DNA of 59,301 nucleotides from JAAUSY01 sp964526735 (GTDB lineage Bacteria; Chloroflexota; Chloroflexia; Chloroflexales; Chloroflexaceae). Of this stretch, positions 37,771-46,015 are shown in pieces. Every line of letters begins with the position of its first letter. Positions within the stretch are counted from its first letter, which is position 1. The stretch spans positions 1 to 59,301 of the forward strand of contig CAZGLO010000015.1 in the NCBI GenBank assembly GCA_964526735.1. Reading direction: 5' to 3'. The position numbers and the translations under genes were made by a program. The notes beneath the pieces were generated by a model. The model searched no databases. It was not told the DNA's origin and was given only the letters and a program-made list of their open reading frames with translations.

Positions 37771-38441
37771 CAGATTATGTTGATCATGCTCATTATGCTC
37801 ACCAAGATCACCAAGATCACCATCCTGACGCTGATTCCTCTGGCACCCCGCCGCGTTTAGTGGTATTTGTGTCCGGCTCCGGCAGTAATCTCCAAGCCAT
37901 CCTCGACGCCATCAGCGAGGGGAAACTCAATGCCGAGGTGGTGCTTGTCGCATCGAACCGCAAAGAGGCTTATGGGCTTGTGCGCGCGCAGGAGGCGGGT
38001 ATAGAGACGCTCTATTTCCCCAAGAAGCCGTATAGCGAGGCGGGGAAATATCGTGAAGAGTATGACCGCGACCTCGCCCTGAAGGTGAAAGAGTATCGCC
38101 CCAACTTGGTTGTGCTGGCGGGGTGGATGCACATCTTCAGCAAAGCGTTTTTGGAGCATTTCCCCAACCGCGTCATCAACCTGCACCCCGCTCTTCCTGG
38201 TATGTTTGCGGGCACACACGCCATTGAGCGCGCATTTGAGGCATTCCAGCGCGGCGAAATTACGCATTCTGGTTGTATGGTGCATTACGCCATCCCAGAG
38301 GTCGACGCCGGGCCGGTGATTATTACCTCCGAAGTGGCGATCAAGCCGGATGATACGCTTGAGCGCTTTGAAGATCGCGTTCACGAGCACGAACACGACA
38401 TCATCGTTGAGGCCATCCGTCTTGCTCTCACACAATCGTAG
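37767..38441 (+). CDS. purN: Phosphoribosylglycinamide formyltransferase
   Basis: 224 residues. The core begins at about residue 30 (LVVFVSGSGSNLQAI). Catalytic residues are visible: Asn and His in INLHPALPG and Asp in VDAGPVI. PurN transfers a formyl group from 10-formyl-THF to GAR. The first 28 residues are a His/Asp-rich stretch (DHAHYAHQDHQDHHPD) produced by short DNA duplications and not usual in the family. It overlaps purM by ATGA. Confidence 0.95.
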
Positions 38442-40680
38442 CGCGTTCATCCGCTCGTTGATGGCGGTGATTGTAATCGGAACTGTCGTTTTTTTTGGGG
38501 CGGCGTGGCACGCCACGCCGCCCCCCAACTGTCCCATCGGCGACGGCGGCGATCTGGCGTGCGCGCGCGGCTTTGAGACCCGCGAACGCGCGCCTGGATA
38601 CTCATTCCGATGGAGCGACGATTATGCCGAGATACACTTATTTGGCCTTGGGTATGGGGCGTATCCGGCAGCGATGCTGCGGCTACGAAGTGGCCGCCCT
38701 GCCGGTAGTGAGCCTGTCCCTGCGCGGGTTGGGGTGAATGGGCGGGTGCTGTTTGAGGAGACGATTCCCGCCACCGACCGGCATTATTTCTTCCTCCTGC
38801 CGCCGCGGCCACTCATTGGCGATGTGGCCAAGATACAGGTGGCCAGTGAGACGTGGCAACCAAATCCCACCTCTCGATCTTTTGGGCTTGTATTTCAGGG
38901 CGCGTCCGCATTGATACCCGAAGGGTACCGCTTCCCGCCGCTGCTCCTCACCCTTGGGTGGGCGGCGATACTTCTCTCGCTTGCCCTCTTACCCCCAAAC
39001 AAAGCACTCCTATGGGGAATTGTGGTTGTTGGGACGCTCCTCGTTTTGCTGGCCTCTACCCCGCTCCTTGCCTACTTCCCGTGGATGGCGGCGGCGGGGG
39101 GAGGGGCGGCGATCCTCTGTCGGCGTGCCTCTCAGTCATCATGGTGCGGCCCGCCGCTCGTGTGGGCAGGGCTACTTGCGGTGGCATATCTACCGCTGAT
39201 CGTGTGGGATGTACCGGCGTGGGGGAATATTGTGGGGGTGGTTGTATGCGGCATCATAAGCGTTTTGGCTGCGATATCGTGGTACCGGCTCCCGTGGCAG
39301 CGCCCCGCCTCTCACCCACCAACGACATCTCCCACCACATCGCTGCGGAGCATCCTGCTCCCCCTCATCACAAGCGCTGTCCTGCTGCGCGGGGTGATAC
39401 TACTTGTGCGGCTGATTTCTGGCCATTCGTGGCTTGATGCCGATGTTGAGTTATTCTACTCCTATGGGATGGCACTGCGGGAAATAGGGCTGCCAGAGGT
39501 AGAGTATCCAACGGGGAGCTTGCTGGTGTGGGCAGCGATGAGCTGGGTGAGCGGGGATAGTCGTGAACTCTTCGCCATCCTCCTCGCAATGACCAATATC
39601 GCGTGTGATGGGGTGATTGTCGCATCGTTGGGTGTGCTGGCGTGGCGGGGAAAATATGCATTCCAACCGCGCTCCGCCTCAACCTCTCCCTCGCCGTCGC
39701 TGCTTCTTTTCGCACCGGCGGCCTTCTATGCCTTCTCGCCGTTGCTAGAGGTCTTCGTCTTCGGCAAGTATGACCCACTTCCCGCGGCACTGGCAATTGG
39801 GGCATTGGCACTGTTCGCTACCGGCAGAGTCGGCACGGCGGGAGCCGCGCTTGCCTTCGGGGCCACCATCAAATGGACACCACTGCTATCACTCCCCTTT
39901 CTCGTACTCTTCCTGCTCCGGCGGCACGAGTGGAAAGGCATGTTGCGGCTTGTGGGAGGGCATGTTGGGGTGCTTGCGCTCTGTTCACTACCGTTCGCGC
40001 TCACGTCGTGGGAGACGTTCCTCCTGCCCTACCAGATACAAGGCGGGCGCGGGGTGAATGGCGAAAGTGTGTGGTTTTTGGTGGCGATGCTGCAAGACCC
40101 GTCATTGCTTGCACACCTCGACGCGCCGTGGGGGCCATTACGGGCATCAGGGCTGCCGCTCTGGCTGATGATGGCAGGGCAAATCGGGGTATTGGCATTG
40201 CTTGGCGGCATTGCCCTCTACCGCCCATCCCGCCCATCCCGCCCATCCCGCCCATTGAGCATAGAGCGTACTCTCATGTTGGCCGCGCTGGCACCAGCGT
40301 GGTTTCTGCTGCTCAACCGCGTCTTTAGCCCACAATACTTCGTTGCTATCAGTGCGGCATTCTTAGCCGCCTTCACGATTGTGCGTACATCTATGTCTAC
40401 ATCTATGTCTACATCTATGTCTACATCTACGTCTGCATCCCGTCTTTCCCCTTCCCCCGCCTTCGCCCTCTCTCTCCGACAAACAAGAGGGATAAGAGAG
40501 ATCATCGTGGTGTTGAGTGCCATTGCCGCGGCTCAGGCCAGTAACTTGCTAGTATGGCCCTTCTCGCTTGGCGGCGAGACGTGGGTCGTGGCCAGTGCCG
40601 CCCGCTTTATATGTGGAGTGGGCGTTGGCGGGTGGCTGACTATATACGCCATTCGCATCGCCCACCGCTCATCAGGCTGA
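38422..40680 (+). CDS. Polytopic membrane protein, GT87/GT-C-like glycosyltransferase
   Basis: About 752 residues from a TTG at 38422 (GAGG nine bases upstream, 20-base overlap with purN); ATG at 38461 is the alternative. One N-terminal helix precedes an extracytoplasmic beta-sandwich (about 45-175, FRWSDDYAEIHLFG...GLVFQG), then at least ten membrane helices. The motifs DADVELFYSYG, VEYPTGSLLVW, FVFGKYDPLPA, GATIKWTPLLSLPF and NRVFSPQYFV resemble polyprenyl-phosphate-sugar transferases of the DUF2029/GT87 type. Two in-frame tandem repeats insert RPSRPSRP and TSMSTSMSTS loops. The acceptor is unknown. It is probably co-transcribed with purN, though unrelated to purines. Confidence 0.78.
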   Translation: MLSHNRSAFIRSLMAVIVIGTVVFFGAAWHATPPPNCPIGDGGDLACARGFETRERAPGYSFRWSDDYAEIHLFGLGYGAYPAAMLRLRSGRPAGSEPVPARVGVNGRVLFEETIPATDRHYFFLLPPRPLIGDVAKIQVASETWQPNPTSRSFGLVFQGASALIPEGYRFPPLLLTLGWAAILLSLALLPPNKALLWGIVVVGTLLVLLASTPLLAYFPWMAAAGGGAAILCRRASQSSWCGPPLVWAGLLAVAYLPLIVWDVPAWGNIVGVVVCGIISVLAAISWYRLPWQRPASHPPTTSPTTSLRSILLPLITSAVLLRGVILLVRLISGHSWLDADVELFYSYGMALREIGLPEVEYPTGSLLVWAAMSWVSGDSRELFAILLAMTNIACDGVIVASLGVLAWRGKYAFQPRSASTSPSPSLLLFAPAAFYAFSPLLEVFVFGKYDPLPAALAIGALALFATGRVGTAGAALAFGATIKWTPLLSLPFLVLFLLRRHEWKGMLRLVGGHVGVLALCSLPFALTSWETFLLPYQIQGGRGVNGESVWFLVAMLQDPSLLAHLDAPWGPLRASGLPLWLMMAGQIGVLALLGGIALYRPSRPSRPSRPLSIERTLMLAALAPAWFLLLNRVFSPQYFVAISAAFLAAFTIVRTSMSTSMSTSMSTSTSASRLSPSPAFALSLRQTRGIREIIVVLSAIAAAQASNLLVWPFSLGGETWVVASAARFICGVGVGGWLTIYAIRIAHRSSG
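40222..40254. repeat. 9-bp tandem repeat (CGCCCATCC), about 3.5 copies
   Basis: In-frame repeat in the GT-C-like gene encoding PSRPSRPSRP, in a predicted loop between membrane helices. Confidence 0.9.
40386..40432. repeat. 12-bp tandem repeat (ACATCTATGTCT), about 4 copies
   Basis: In-frame repeat in the same gene encoding TSMSTSMSTSMSTSTS, in a second predicted loop. Confidence 0.92.
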
Positions 40681-40707
40681 TTAGCTCACCAAGGCCATCA
40701 AGCCACT

Positions 40708-42012
40708 CTACCCATCTTTCTTCTGACGACGGCTGTTCCTCATCGCGTAGGCAATACCATCTTGCAACGTGCTGCGCGTGACCACGCCCGGCAACTCCAC
40801 CCCCAACCCCACCAACGTTTGGGCAATCTCCGGGCCAATGCCCGTCAGCACCACCTCTGCCCCAAGCAATTGCACCGCCTGCGCCGACTGTATCAGCGTA
40901 TTGGCGACCTGCGTATCAACCACCGGCACACCAGTGATATCCAGGATGGCAGTGCGCGCGCGGGACTTCTCAACACCGTGCAAGAGCGTTCCCATCACGT
41001 TTTGGGCGCGCAATGTGTCGACTGAGCCGATGAGCGGCATAACAACCACTTCGTCGCTGATGGGGATGAGGGGCGTGGATAGCTCTTGCAGGAGCGCTTG
41101 CTGCATCCGCATAACCTCTTCTTGCAGCATCCGTTGCTCCTCTTCGGCGCGTTTGCGCTCGGTCACATCGCGGACGATGGCGGTGAATAGGATGTGGCCT
41201 TTTGCCTCCACCTGCGAGATTGAGGCCTCAATGGGGAAGCGTTCGCCGTTGGAGCGCAGTGCCCACACTGTCCGCTGATGCGCCATAAAGCGGTTGATGG
41301 TATCGGTATCGCCAAAATCGTGCACATGTTGATGATGTTGCTCGCGGTATTCTTCAGGAATGAGCATATCCAACGGCTTGCCTATCACCTCGTCGGCCTG
41401 ATAACCGAAGATCTGCTCGGCGGTGGGGTTAAATAGCACAATGTTTTGCTGCTCATCCACCGTCACAATGCCATCCATCGCCGAGGAGATGATACCTGCC
41501 ATCCGCGCCTCGCTCTCGCGGAGGGCGATTTCGGTCTCCTTGCGCTCGGTGACATCCATCTGAATACCGACGTAGTTCGTGATATTGCCATCGGAGTCGC
41601 GGACAGGCGAAATATAGAGTTCATTCCAGAACGGGGTGCCATCTTTGCGGTAGTTGAGGAGGGTAATATTGCATGGTTCGCCCTTCTCAATGGCTTCCCG
41701 CATAATGCGCGGGGCGTCGGGATCGGTATCGTCCCCCTGCAAAAAGCGGCAATTGTGGCCAAGCACCTCGCTTACGGGGTAGCCGGTAATCTTCTCAAAG
41801 GCGTCATTGATGTAGATGAGCGGGTTGTCTTCCTGCGACGGGTCAGAAATCGTGATGCCGGTGACCGCTGCATCCATTGCCTTGGTGCGAACCCATAAAT
41901 CCTCTTGTAATTGGAGGCATCTGGCATTTGTCTCGTCGCGTTCTTCCTCAAGCTCGGCTACTCGTTTCCGAAGGGCTTCCACTTCCTCTTGGAGTGTTCG
42001 TTCTGGGGTCAT
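40708..42012 (-). CDS. LOV-PAS-STAS blue-light sensor (RsbR/YtvA-like)
   Basis: 434 residues, cytoplasmic. A coiled coil (1-40) leads into a PAS domain with the LOV signature GHNCRFLQGDD, where Cys88 would form the flavin adduct; NYRKDGTPFWNELYISPV and NYVGIQMDVTERK are also LOV-typical. A second PAS domain (about 165-285) follows, then a linker helix and an RsbR-type STAS domain (about 310-425): PLIGSVDTLRAQ and DITGVPVVDTQVAN keep the two threonines phosphorylated in stressosome RsbR proteins. By analogy with YtvA it may signal light to a stressosome or anti-sigma partner; none is encoded here. It is convergent with the GT-C gene. Confidence 0.9.
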   Translation of the reverse strand: MTPERTLQEEVEALRKRVAELEEERDETNARCLQLQEDLWVRTKAMDAAVTGITISDPSQEDNPLIYINDAFEKITGYPVSEVLGHNCRFLQGDDTDPDAPRIMREAIEKGEPCNITLLNYRKDGTPFWNELYISPVRDSDGNITNYVGIQMDVTERKETEIALRESEARMAGIISSAMDGIVTVDEQQNIVLFNPTAEQIFGYQADEVIGKPLDMLIPEEYREQHHQHVHDFGDTDTINRFMAHQRTVWALRSNGERFPIEASISQVEAKGHILFTAIVRDVTERKRAEEEQRMLQEEVMRMQQALLQELSTPLIPISDEVVVMPLIGSVDTLRAQNVMGTLLHGVEKSRARTAILDITGVPVVDTQVANTLIQSAQAVQLLGAEVVLTGIGPEIAQTLVGLGVELPGVVTRSTLQDGIAYAMRNSRRQKKDG

Positions 42013-42075
42013 ACGTGTTTCTTCTTTCTGTCTGCCTAGTGTTATCCTCTATCCTCTGTCGGCTTTTTGTGCCTA

Positions 42076-44268
42076 CTACTCTTGTTCATACCGCTGCAGC
42101 GCATAGAGCAACCCCCCATCTGTACCGACATAGAGCGTCCCATCGGGAGAGAGGAGCGGCGATGCTTGAATACTCCCATGAAGCTGCGTGTCCCATTGTA
42201 CCGCACCATCGGAGCCAAGCGCCAAAAATCGCCCGTTGGTGGTGCCGAAGTAGACCATCCCATCATCCCCCTGAATGGGAGCCGCAACCAAATCGCTGCG
42301 CGTGTCGAGTTGTCGCAAGAATTCCCCGCTCGCAAGCGAGAATGTCCGAAGGATACCATCTCTGCCAGCAACATATAATAGCCCATTGCTGTCGACAAGT
42401 GGTTTGGCAATCACTGGCACGCCTGTAGTCGCTTGCCATTTCACCAAGCCGAGCGTGTCAAAGGCAAAAATATGCCCCATTGCACTGACAAGAATCGCCC
42501 CTCCATCGTTGGTGGCGACAGGAGGTGCCCACAACTCCTGACCCGTAAACGTTCCCCATACAATCTGGCCATCGTTCTGCAATTTTAGCATTTCGCCATA
42601 GGCCGTCCCAACAAGCAATTGGCCATCGCTGCTGAGCGTGAGCGGGGTCGTTTCGGCCTGCAGATGGTGTTCCCATTGAAGTTGCCCGAACGTATTGTAA
42701 CACTGGATTTCCCCTATCTCCGTCACCAGGTAGATAAGCCCATCGTGGTAGACAGGGCTGCCCCGCACAGGGCTACGCAGCCGCACATTCCACGATACCG
42801 TGCCATTGGGCTGTATGGCGGTCAAGAGCGCACCACTATGGCCAACGAACAACGTCCCATCGGGGGCAAGGGCAGGCGCGTGTTTGATGACCCCCGGCGC
42901 GTGGTATGCCCACCGGAAGGTTCCTCCGCCATTGATCGCATAGATCGTCCCTGGATGACTAACCAGATAGAGTGTGTTTGAGTGGGTGCGAAGCGGCTGC
43001 ACGCGGATTGGCCCCCGCCCCGGAAATGACCACCAAAATTGGTAGGGAGAGCCGTGCGAGAAGAGAGGACGGTGGTTTGCATCGCGGAGTGGGCGAACGT
43101 TGTGCTGCAAGGAGTCAAACGCGGGGCGGGTTGTCCAATCGGGGTCGAGAATGCTGAATGTTGCTTTTTCATCGCCCTGCGGCGCAATGACGCTAAAATT
43201 GAGGTTCCACACAAACACCCCCGCCACCCACGGATAGTGCTGCCGGATATACCACAACACCTCGACGAGATAGCTTGCCTGCTGCTGCTGTGTGACGGGT
43301 TCAGGTCGCCCTTCAGCCCGCTCCACATTCCACCCAACTTCGGTGATCCACACTTGCCGCTGGTCGCCATAGTGCTGCATCATCTCGTGAATGCGCTCAA
43401 TATGACGGAAGTAGTAATGCGAGGTGTCGGGCTGATCATCTGGCCACCGCGCCGATGGCGGATAGGGGCCTGCGCCCGGATGTACCGCTATCACGTCGGC
43501 AGAGCGCAAAAATGACCCATCGTTGAGCGTGTAGAGGGCTTCGTAGAAGGGCAAATCGCCGACCGCCTGCTTGGGATCGGGGTTGTTGGTAGCGGCCATT
43601 GGGGCGGCCAACACCAATGCACATGGGTCTGCCTGCTTGATTGTCTGGTAGGCGGTCTCAAGCATGGTGAGGTAGGTGGCGGGATCGCCCGGCACCCCGC
43701 CGCTCTCATGCGAGAGGTTCGGCTCATTCCAGATCTCGTAGGCCGCAACCCGCCCTTTGTAGCGCGTGGCCACTTGGCTCAGGAAGCTCGCAAACCCTTC
43801 AATGTTGTCGGGAAGACCGTCATGCCCCGTCTGGGTGGCCCACGGCGGCGACCGCACGATGCTCAACATGATCTGTTTGTTGTGTGAGCGGGCGGTGGTG
43901 ACAATATGGTCAAGCGGCGGCCATACATATTGCATCCGCTCGCCTTCCAGGTCGCGCCAATGGACTTGCTGGCGTATCCAGTTGAAACCGGCAATGTCGG
44001 TCAGGGCAAGCACCCGTTCTTGGTCGGTGTTGAAGAGAAAGACATTCAGCCCATAGCGAATGCCGTGGAGCTTCGGGGGGAACGTTCCTTGCCCCAAACA
44101 CTCGTTGGAGATAGGGGCAAGAAGTGGCTCCGGCGTGCCGAGACGCCACGGGCTTTCGGTTGGTTGTTGGGAGACGGCGGTGGTTGGCTCTGCGGGGGTG
44201 AGAAACGAACACGCCGCGAGCACAACACAGCAGAAGAGCGTGAGAATGGAACTGTTTCGTTTTACCAT
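42076..44268 (-). CDS. Lipoprotein: glycoside-hydrolase-like barrel fused to PQQ-type beta-propeller
   Basis: 730 residues from the ATG at 44268, which overlaps the prepilin peptidase stop. A lipoprotein signal ends in VVLAAC (Cys20). Residues about 60-400 form a TIM-barrel glycosidase-like domain of the GH39/GH5 clan: acid/base candidate Glu182 in YEIWNEPNLS and nucleophile candidate Glu310 in WITEVGWN. From about 410 to the end are PQQ/quinoprotein-type propeller blades (IYAINGGGTFRWAY, VGHSGALLTAIQPNGTVSW, YVGTDGGLLYAL). It is exported and lipid-anchored. The substrate is unknown, and the combination is unusual. Confidence 0.85.
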   Translation of the reverse strand: MVKRNSSILTLFCCVVLAACSFLTPAEPTTAVSQQPTESPWRLGTPEPLLAPISNECLGQGTFPPKLHGIRYGLNVFLFNTDQERVLALTDIAGFNWIRQQVHWRDLEGERMQYVWPPLDHIVTTARSHNKQIMLSIVRSPPWATQTGHDGLPDNIEGFASFLSQVATRYKGRVAAYEIWNEPNLSHESGGVPGDPATYLTMLETAYQTIKQADPCALVLAAPMAATNNPDPKQAVGDLPFYEALYTLNDGSFLRSADVIAVHPGAGPYPPSARWPDDQPDTSHYYFRHIERIHEMMQHYGDQRQVWITEVGWNVERAEGRPEPVTQQQQASYLVEVLWYIRQHYPWVAGVFVWNLNFSVIAPQGDEKATFSILDPDWTTRPAFDSLQHNVRPLRDANHRPLFSHGSPYQFWWSFPGRGPIRVQPLRTHSNTLYLVSHPGTIYAINGGGTFRWAYHAPGVIKHAPALAPDGTLFVGHSGALLTAIQPNGTVSWNVRLRSPVRGSPVYHDGLIYLVTEIGEIQCYNTFGQLQWEHHLQAETTPLTLSSDGQLLVGTAYGEMLKLQNDGQIVWGTFTGQELWAPPVATNDGGAILVSAMGHIFAFDTLGLVKWQATTGVPVIAKPLVDSNGLLYVAGRDGILRTFSLASGEFLRQLDTRSDLVAAPIQGDDGMVYFGTTNGRFLALGSDGAVQWDTQLHGSIQASPLLSPDGTLYVGTDGGLLYALQRYEQE

Positions 44269-45029
44269 GGTTGAAATAGGAAGTAGAGCAAAACACCAAG
44301 ACAGAGATAAGTACCGTACGGCATGTACTCTGGGATATCGTGGCGGCCAAAGCCCCGTTTGGCAATGACCATCACCGCGGCAACCGCCCCCGCCAGGAAA
44401 ATTCCATAGGAAAGGCACGGCATCAGCCGCGAAACACCACACGATACGCCAATGAAGATACTGAGATACACGTCGCCAAGCCCAAACGGGACGGACTTCC
44501 CTGGGAACAGCAGTTGAGCGAAAAAGAACAACATCGTAAACGCAATACCGGCGGTGATCCCACCAATCATTGAGTCGACGAGGTGGAGGTGGGCGGTCGG
44601 GCCGATGACCGCATTCGCGATCAGGACAATGGCCGTTGCGCCAAAGATAAAGAGCGTGTAGATGTAGCGGTGTGTCCAGTCAATCGCCCCGGTCACAATC
44701 AGCACAGCCGCGACAAAGCTCAGATAGAAGAACGTCGCTGACCATCCGTAGGCGACAAAGAGTGTTGTCAAAACAGTGGCGGTAAGCAGTTCAACCACCG
44801 GATGAATCCAGTGGAGCGGGCGGCTATCATGGCCGTCATGGCCATCATGAGCACGACCCCGCTGCATCACCCACCCAATCACCGGCAATAGCTGCCAGAG
44901 GGCAAGTGGTTTGCCGGTGCGGGTGCAACGGGGACGGCCAAGCAAGCGTTGTTCGCGGGGGAGCCGAATAATGATAATATTCAAGACCCCCCCCAGCAAC
45001 AAGCCGCAACAAAAGATAAGCAGACTCAT
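44262..45029 (-). CDS. Prepilin peptidase (type IV leader peptidase, A24)
   Basis: 255 residues with about seven membrane helices. The two aspartates of the A24 aspartyl proteases are kept: Asp117 (GAIDWTHRYI) and Asp186 (FGLGDVYLS). The cytoplasmic loop has only one Cys (RPRCTRTGKPL), so the usual pair of CxxC zinc motifs is lost. The enzyme removes leader peptides from type IV pilin-like proteins. No pilin or secretion genes are nearby. A small 9-bp repeat encodes HDGHDGHD. Confidence 0.9.
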   Translation of the reverse strand: MSLLIFCCGLLLGGVLNIIIIRLPREQRLLGRPRCTRTGKPLALWQLLPVIGWVMQRGRAHDGHDGHDSRPLHWIHPVVELLTATVLTTLFVAYGWSATFFYLSFVAAVLIVTGAIDWTHRYIYTLFIFGATAIVLIANAVIGPTAHLHLVDSMIGGITAGIAFTMLFFFAQLLFPGKSVPFGLGDVYLSIFIGVSCGVSRLMPCLSYGIFLAGAVAAVMVIAKRGFGRHDIPEYMPYGTYLCLGVLLYFLFQPW

Positions 45030-45038
45030 AGGGATGCT

Positions 45039-45120
45039 TCTTATCAGCGTTTATCAGCGTTTATCAGAATGTATCGTATATCGTTGTGTGTCGTTGTGTA
45101 TCATTGTGTATCGTTTATCA
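45039..45120. repeat. Intergenic 10-bp tandem repeats between aroE and the prepilin peptidase gene
   Basis: Two adjacent families on the minus strand: about three copies of a TGATACACAA-like unit and about 2.5 copies of CTGATAAACG. They fill the whole 88-base gap upstream of the prepilin peptidase start, where its leader would be. Confidence 0.8.
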
Positions 45121-46004
45121 GGGTTGTACCGCTTGAAACATCACGTCAAGCGGGGCAGCAAGACCAGTCCAACGGGTGAAGGCCAAAGCCCCCTGACGCA
45201 CAAGCATCCCAAGGCCGTGGAGCGTACGCGCTCCGCGTGCTTCGGCGTCGTGCAGCAGTTGCGTTGGGCGGTAGACCATGTCGTATACAAAGGTGTGCGA
45301 TGAGACCGGCGGGTCGGGGTAGGGCGTTTCGTTGGCGTGCCACCCAAGCGATGTCGCATTGACCAACAGCGCACAATCGGCGATGGCCTCTGCCGCGCGG
45401 CGGTCATCAAGCGCAATCCCGTATATATCCGCCGACGGGCTGTTGTGGCGGAGGTTGTCTGCAAGAGACTCCGCCCGCTGCAGCGTACGGTTGACAATCG
45501 TCAGCCGCCCTACTTCAGCATTGACCAGGGCGTAGGCGGCGCTGTCGAGGTCTTCGTAGCGGGCCCTGAATNNNNNNNNNNCAGGGCGTAGGCGGCGGCT
45601 CGTGCCGCACCGCTTGCCCCCAAAATGACTGCATGCTTGCCAGCAGGCTCAAACTCACCCACCGTGCGGATATCTTCTAGGAAGGCGGGGGCGTCGGTAT
45701 TCGCCCCAACGAGAAAGTCGTCAGAGCGCTTGTAGATGGTGTTGACCGCGCCGATTTGAGCAGCTTCTGGCTCTAGTGCATCGAGCAGCGGGATAACTGC
45801 CGACTTATGGGGCAATGTTACATTTGCGCCCAAAAGCTTGGGAGTGCGCAACGCAGCAATCCGCGATGGAAGCTCTGGCGCGGGGGTGTGCCATAAGTCG
45901 TAGGTGGCGGTGATCCCAAGGTGCTGAAAGGCGGCGTTGTGTAATACAGGCGACCGGCTATGCACCACCGGGTCGCCAATGAGCACTGCGAATCGTTCAA
46001 ACAT
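45118..46004 (-). CDS. aroE: Shikimate dehydrogenase (interrupted only by an assembly gap)
   Basis: The N-terminal part reads VLIGDPVVHSRSPVLHNAAF, NVTLPHKSAVIPLLD (catalytic Lys), GAVNTIY, GANTDAPAFLEDI (catalytic Asp) and the NADP loop ILGASGAARAAAYAL. After ten Ns the frame shifts, but the rest continues as VNAEVGRLTIVNRTLQRAE, VNATSLGWHANETPYPD and YDMVYRPTQLL to a stop at 45118. The 16 bases flanking the gap are the same on both sides; removing one copy with the Ns (56 bases) restores one frame of 276 codons, the normal AroE length. AroE reduces dehydroshikimate in aromatic amino acid synthesis. The gene is almost certainly intact in the organism. Confidence 0.93.
45526..45597. other. 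Scaffold gap (10 Ns at 45572-45581) with duplicated contig ends
   Basis: The sequence starting CAGGGCGTAGGCGGCG occurs at 45526 and again at 45582, on the two sides of the N run. This is what unmerged overlapping contig ends look like. Confidence 0.9.
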
Positions 46005-46015
46005 ACCCGCACTCC

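Noticed and set aside
38350..38421. Longer start of the GT-C-like gene at 38350
   Set aside because: It would overlap purN by 92 bases with no ribosome site and a non-hydrophobic N-terminus; the TTG at 38422 fits better.
45510..46004. aroE as two separate genes or a pseudogene
   Set aside because: The frame break is explained exactly by duplicated contig ends around ten Ns.
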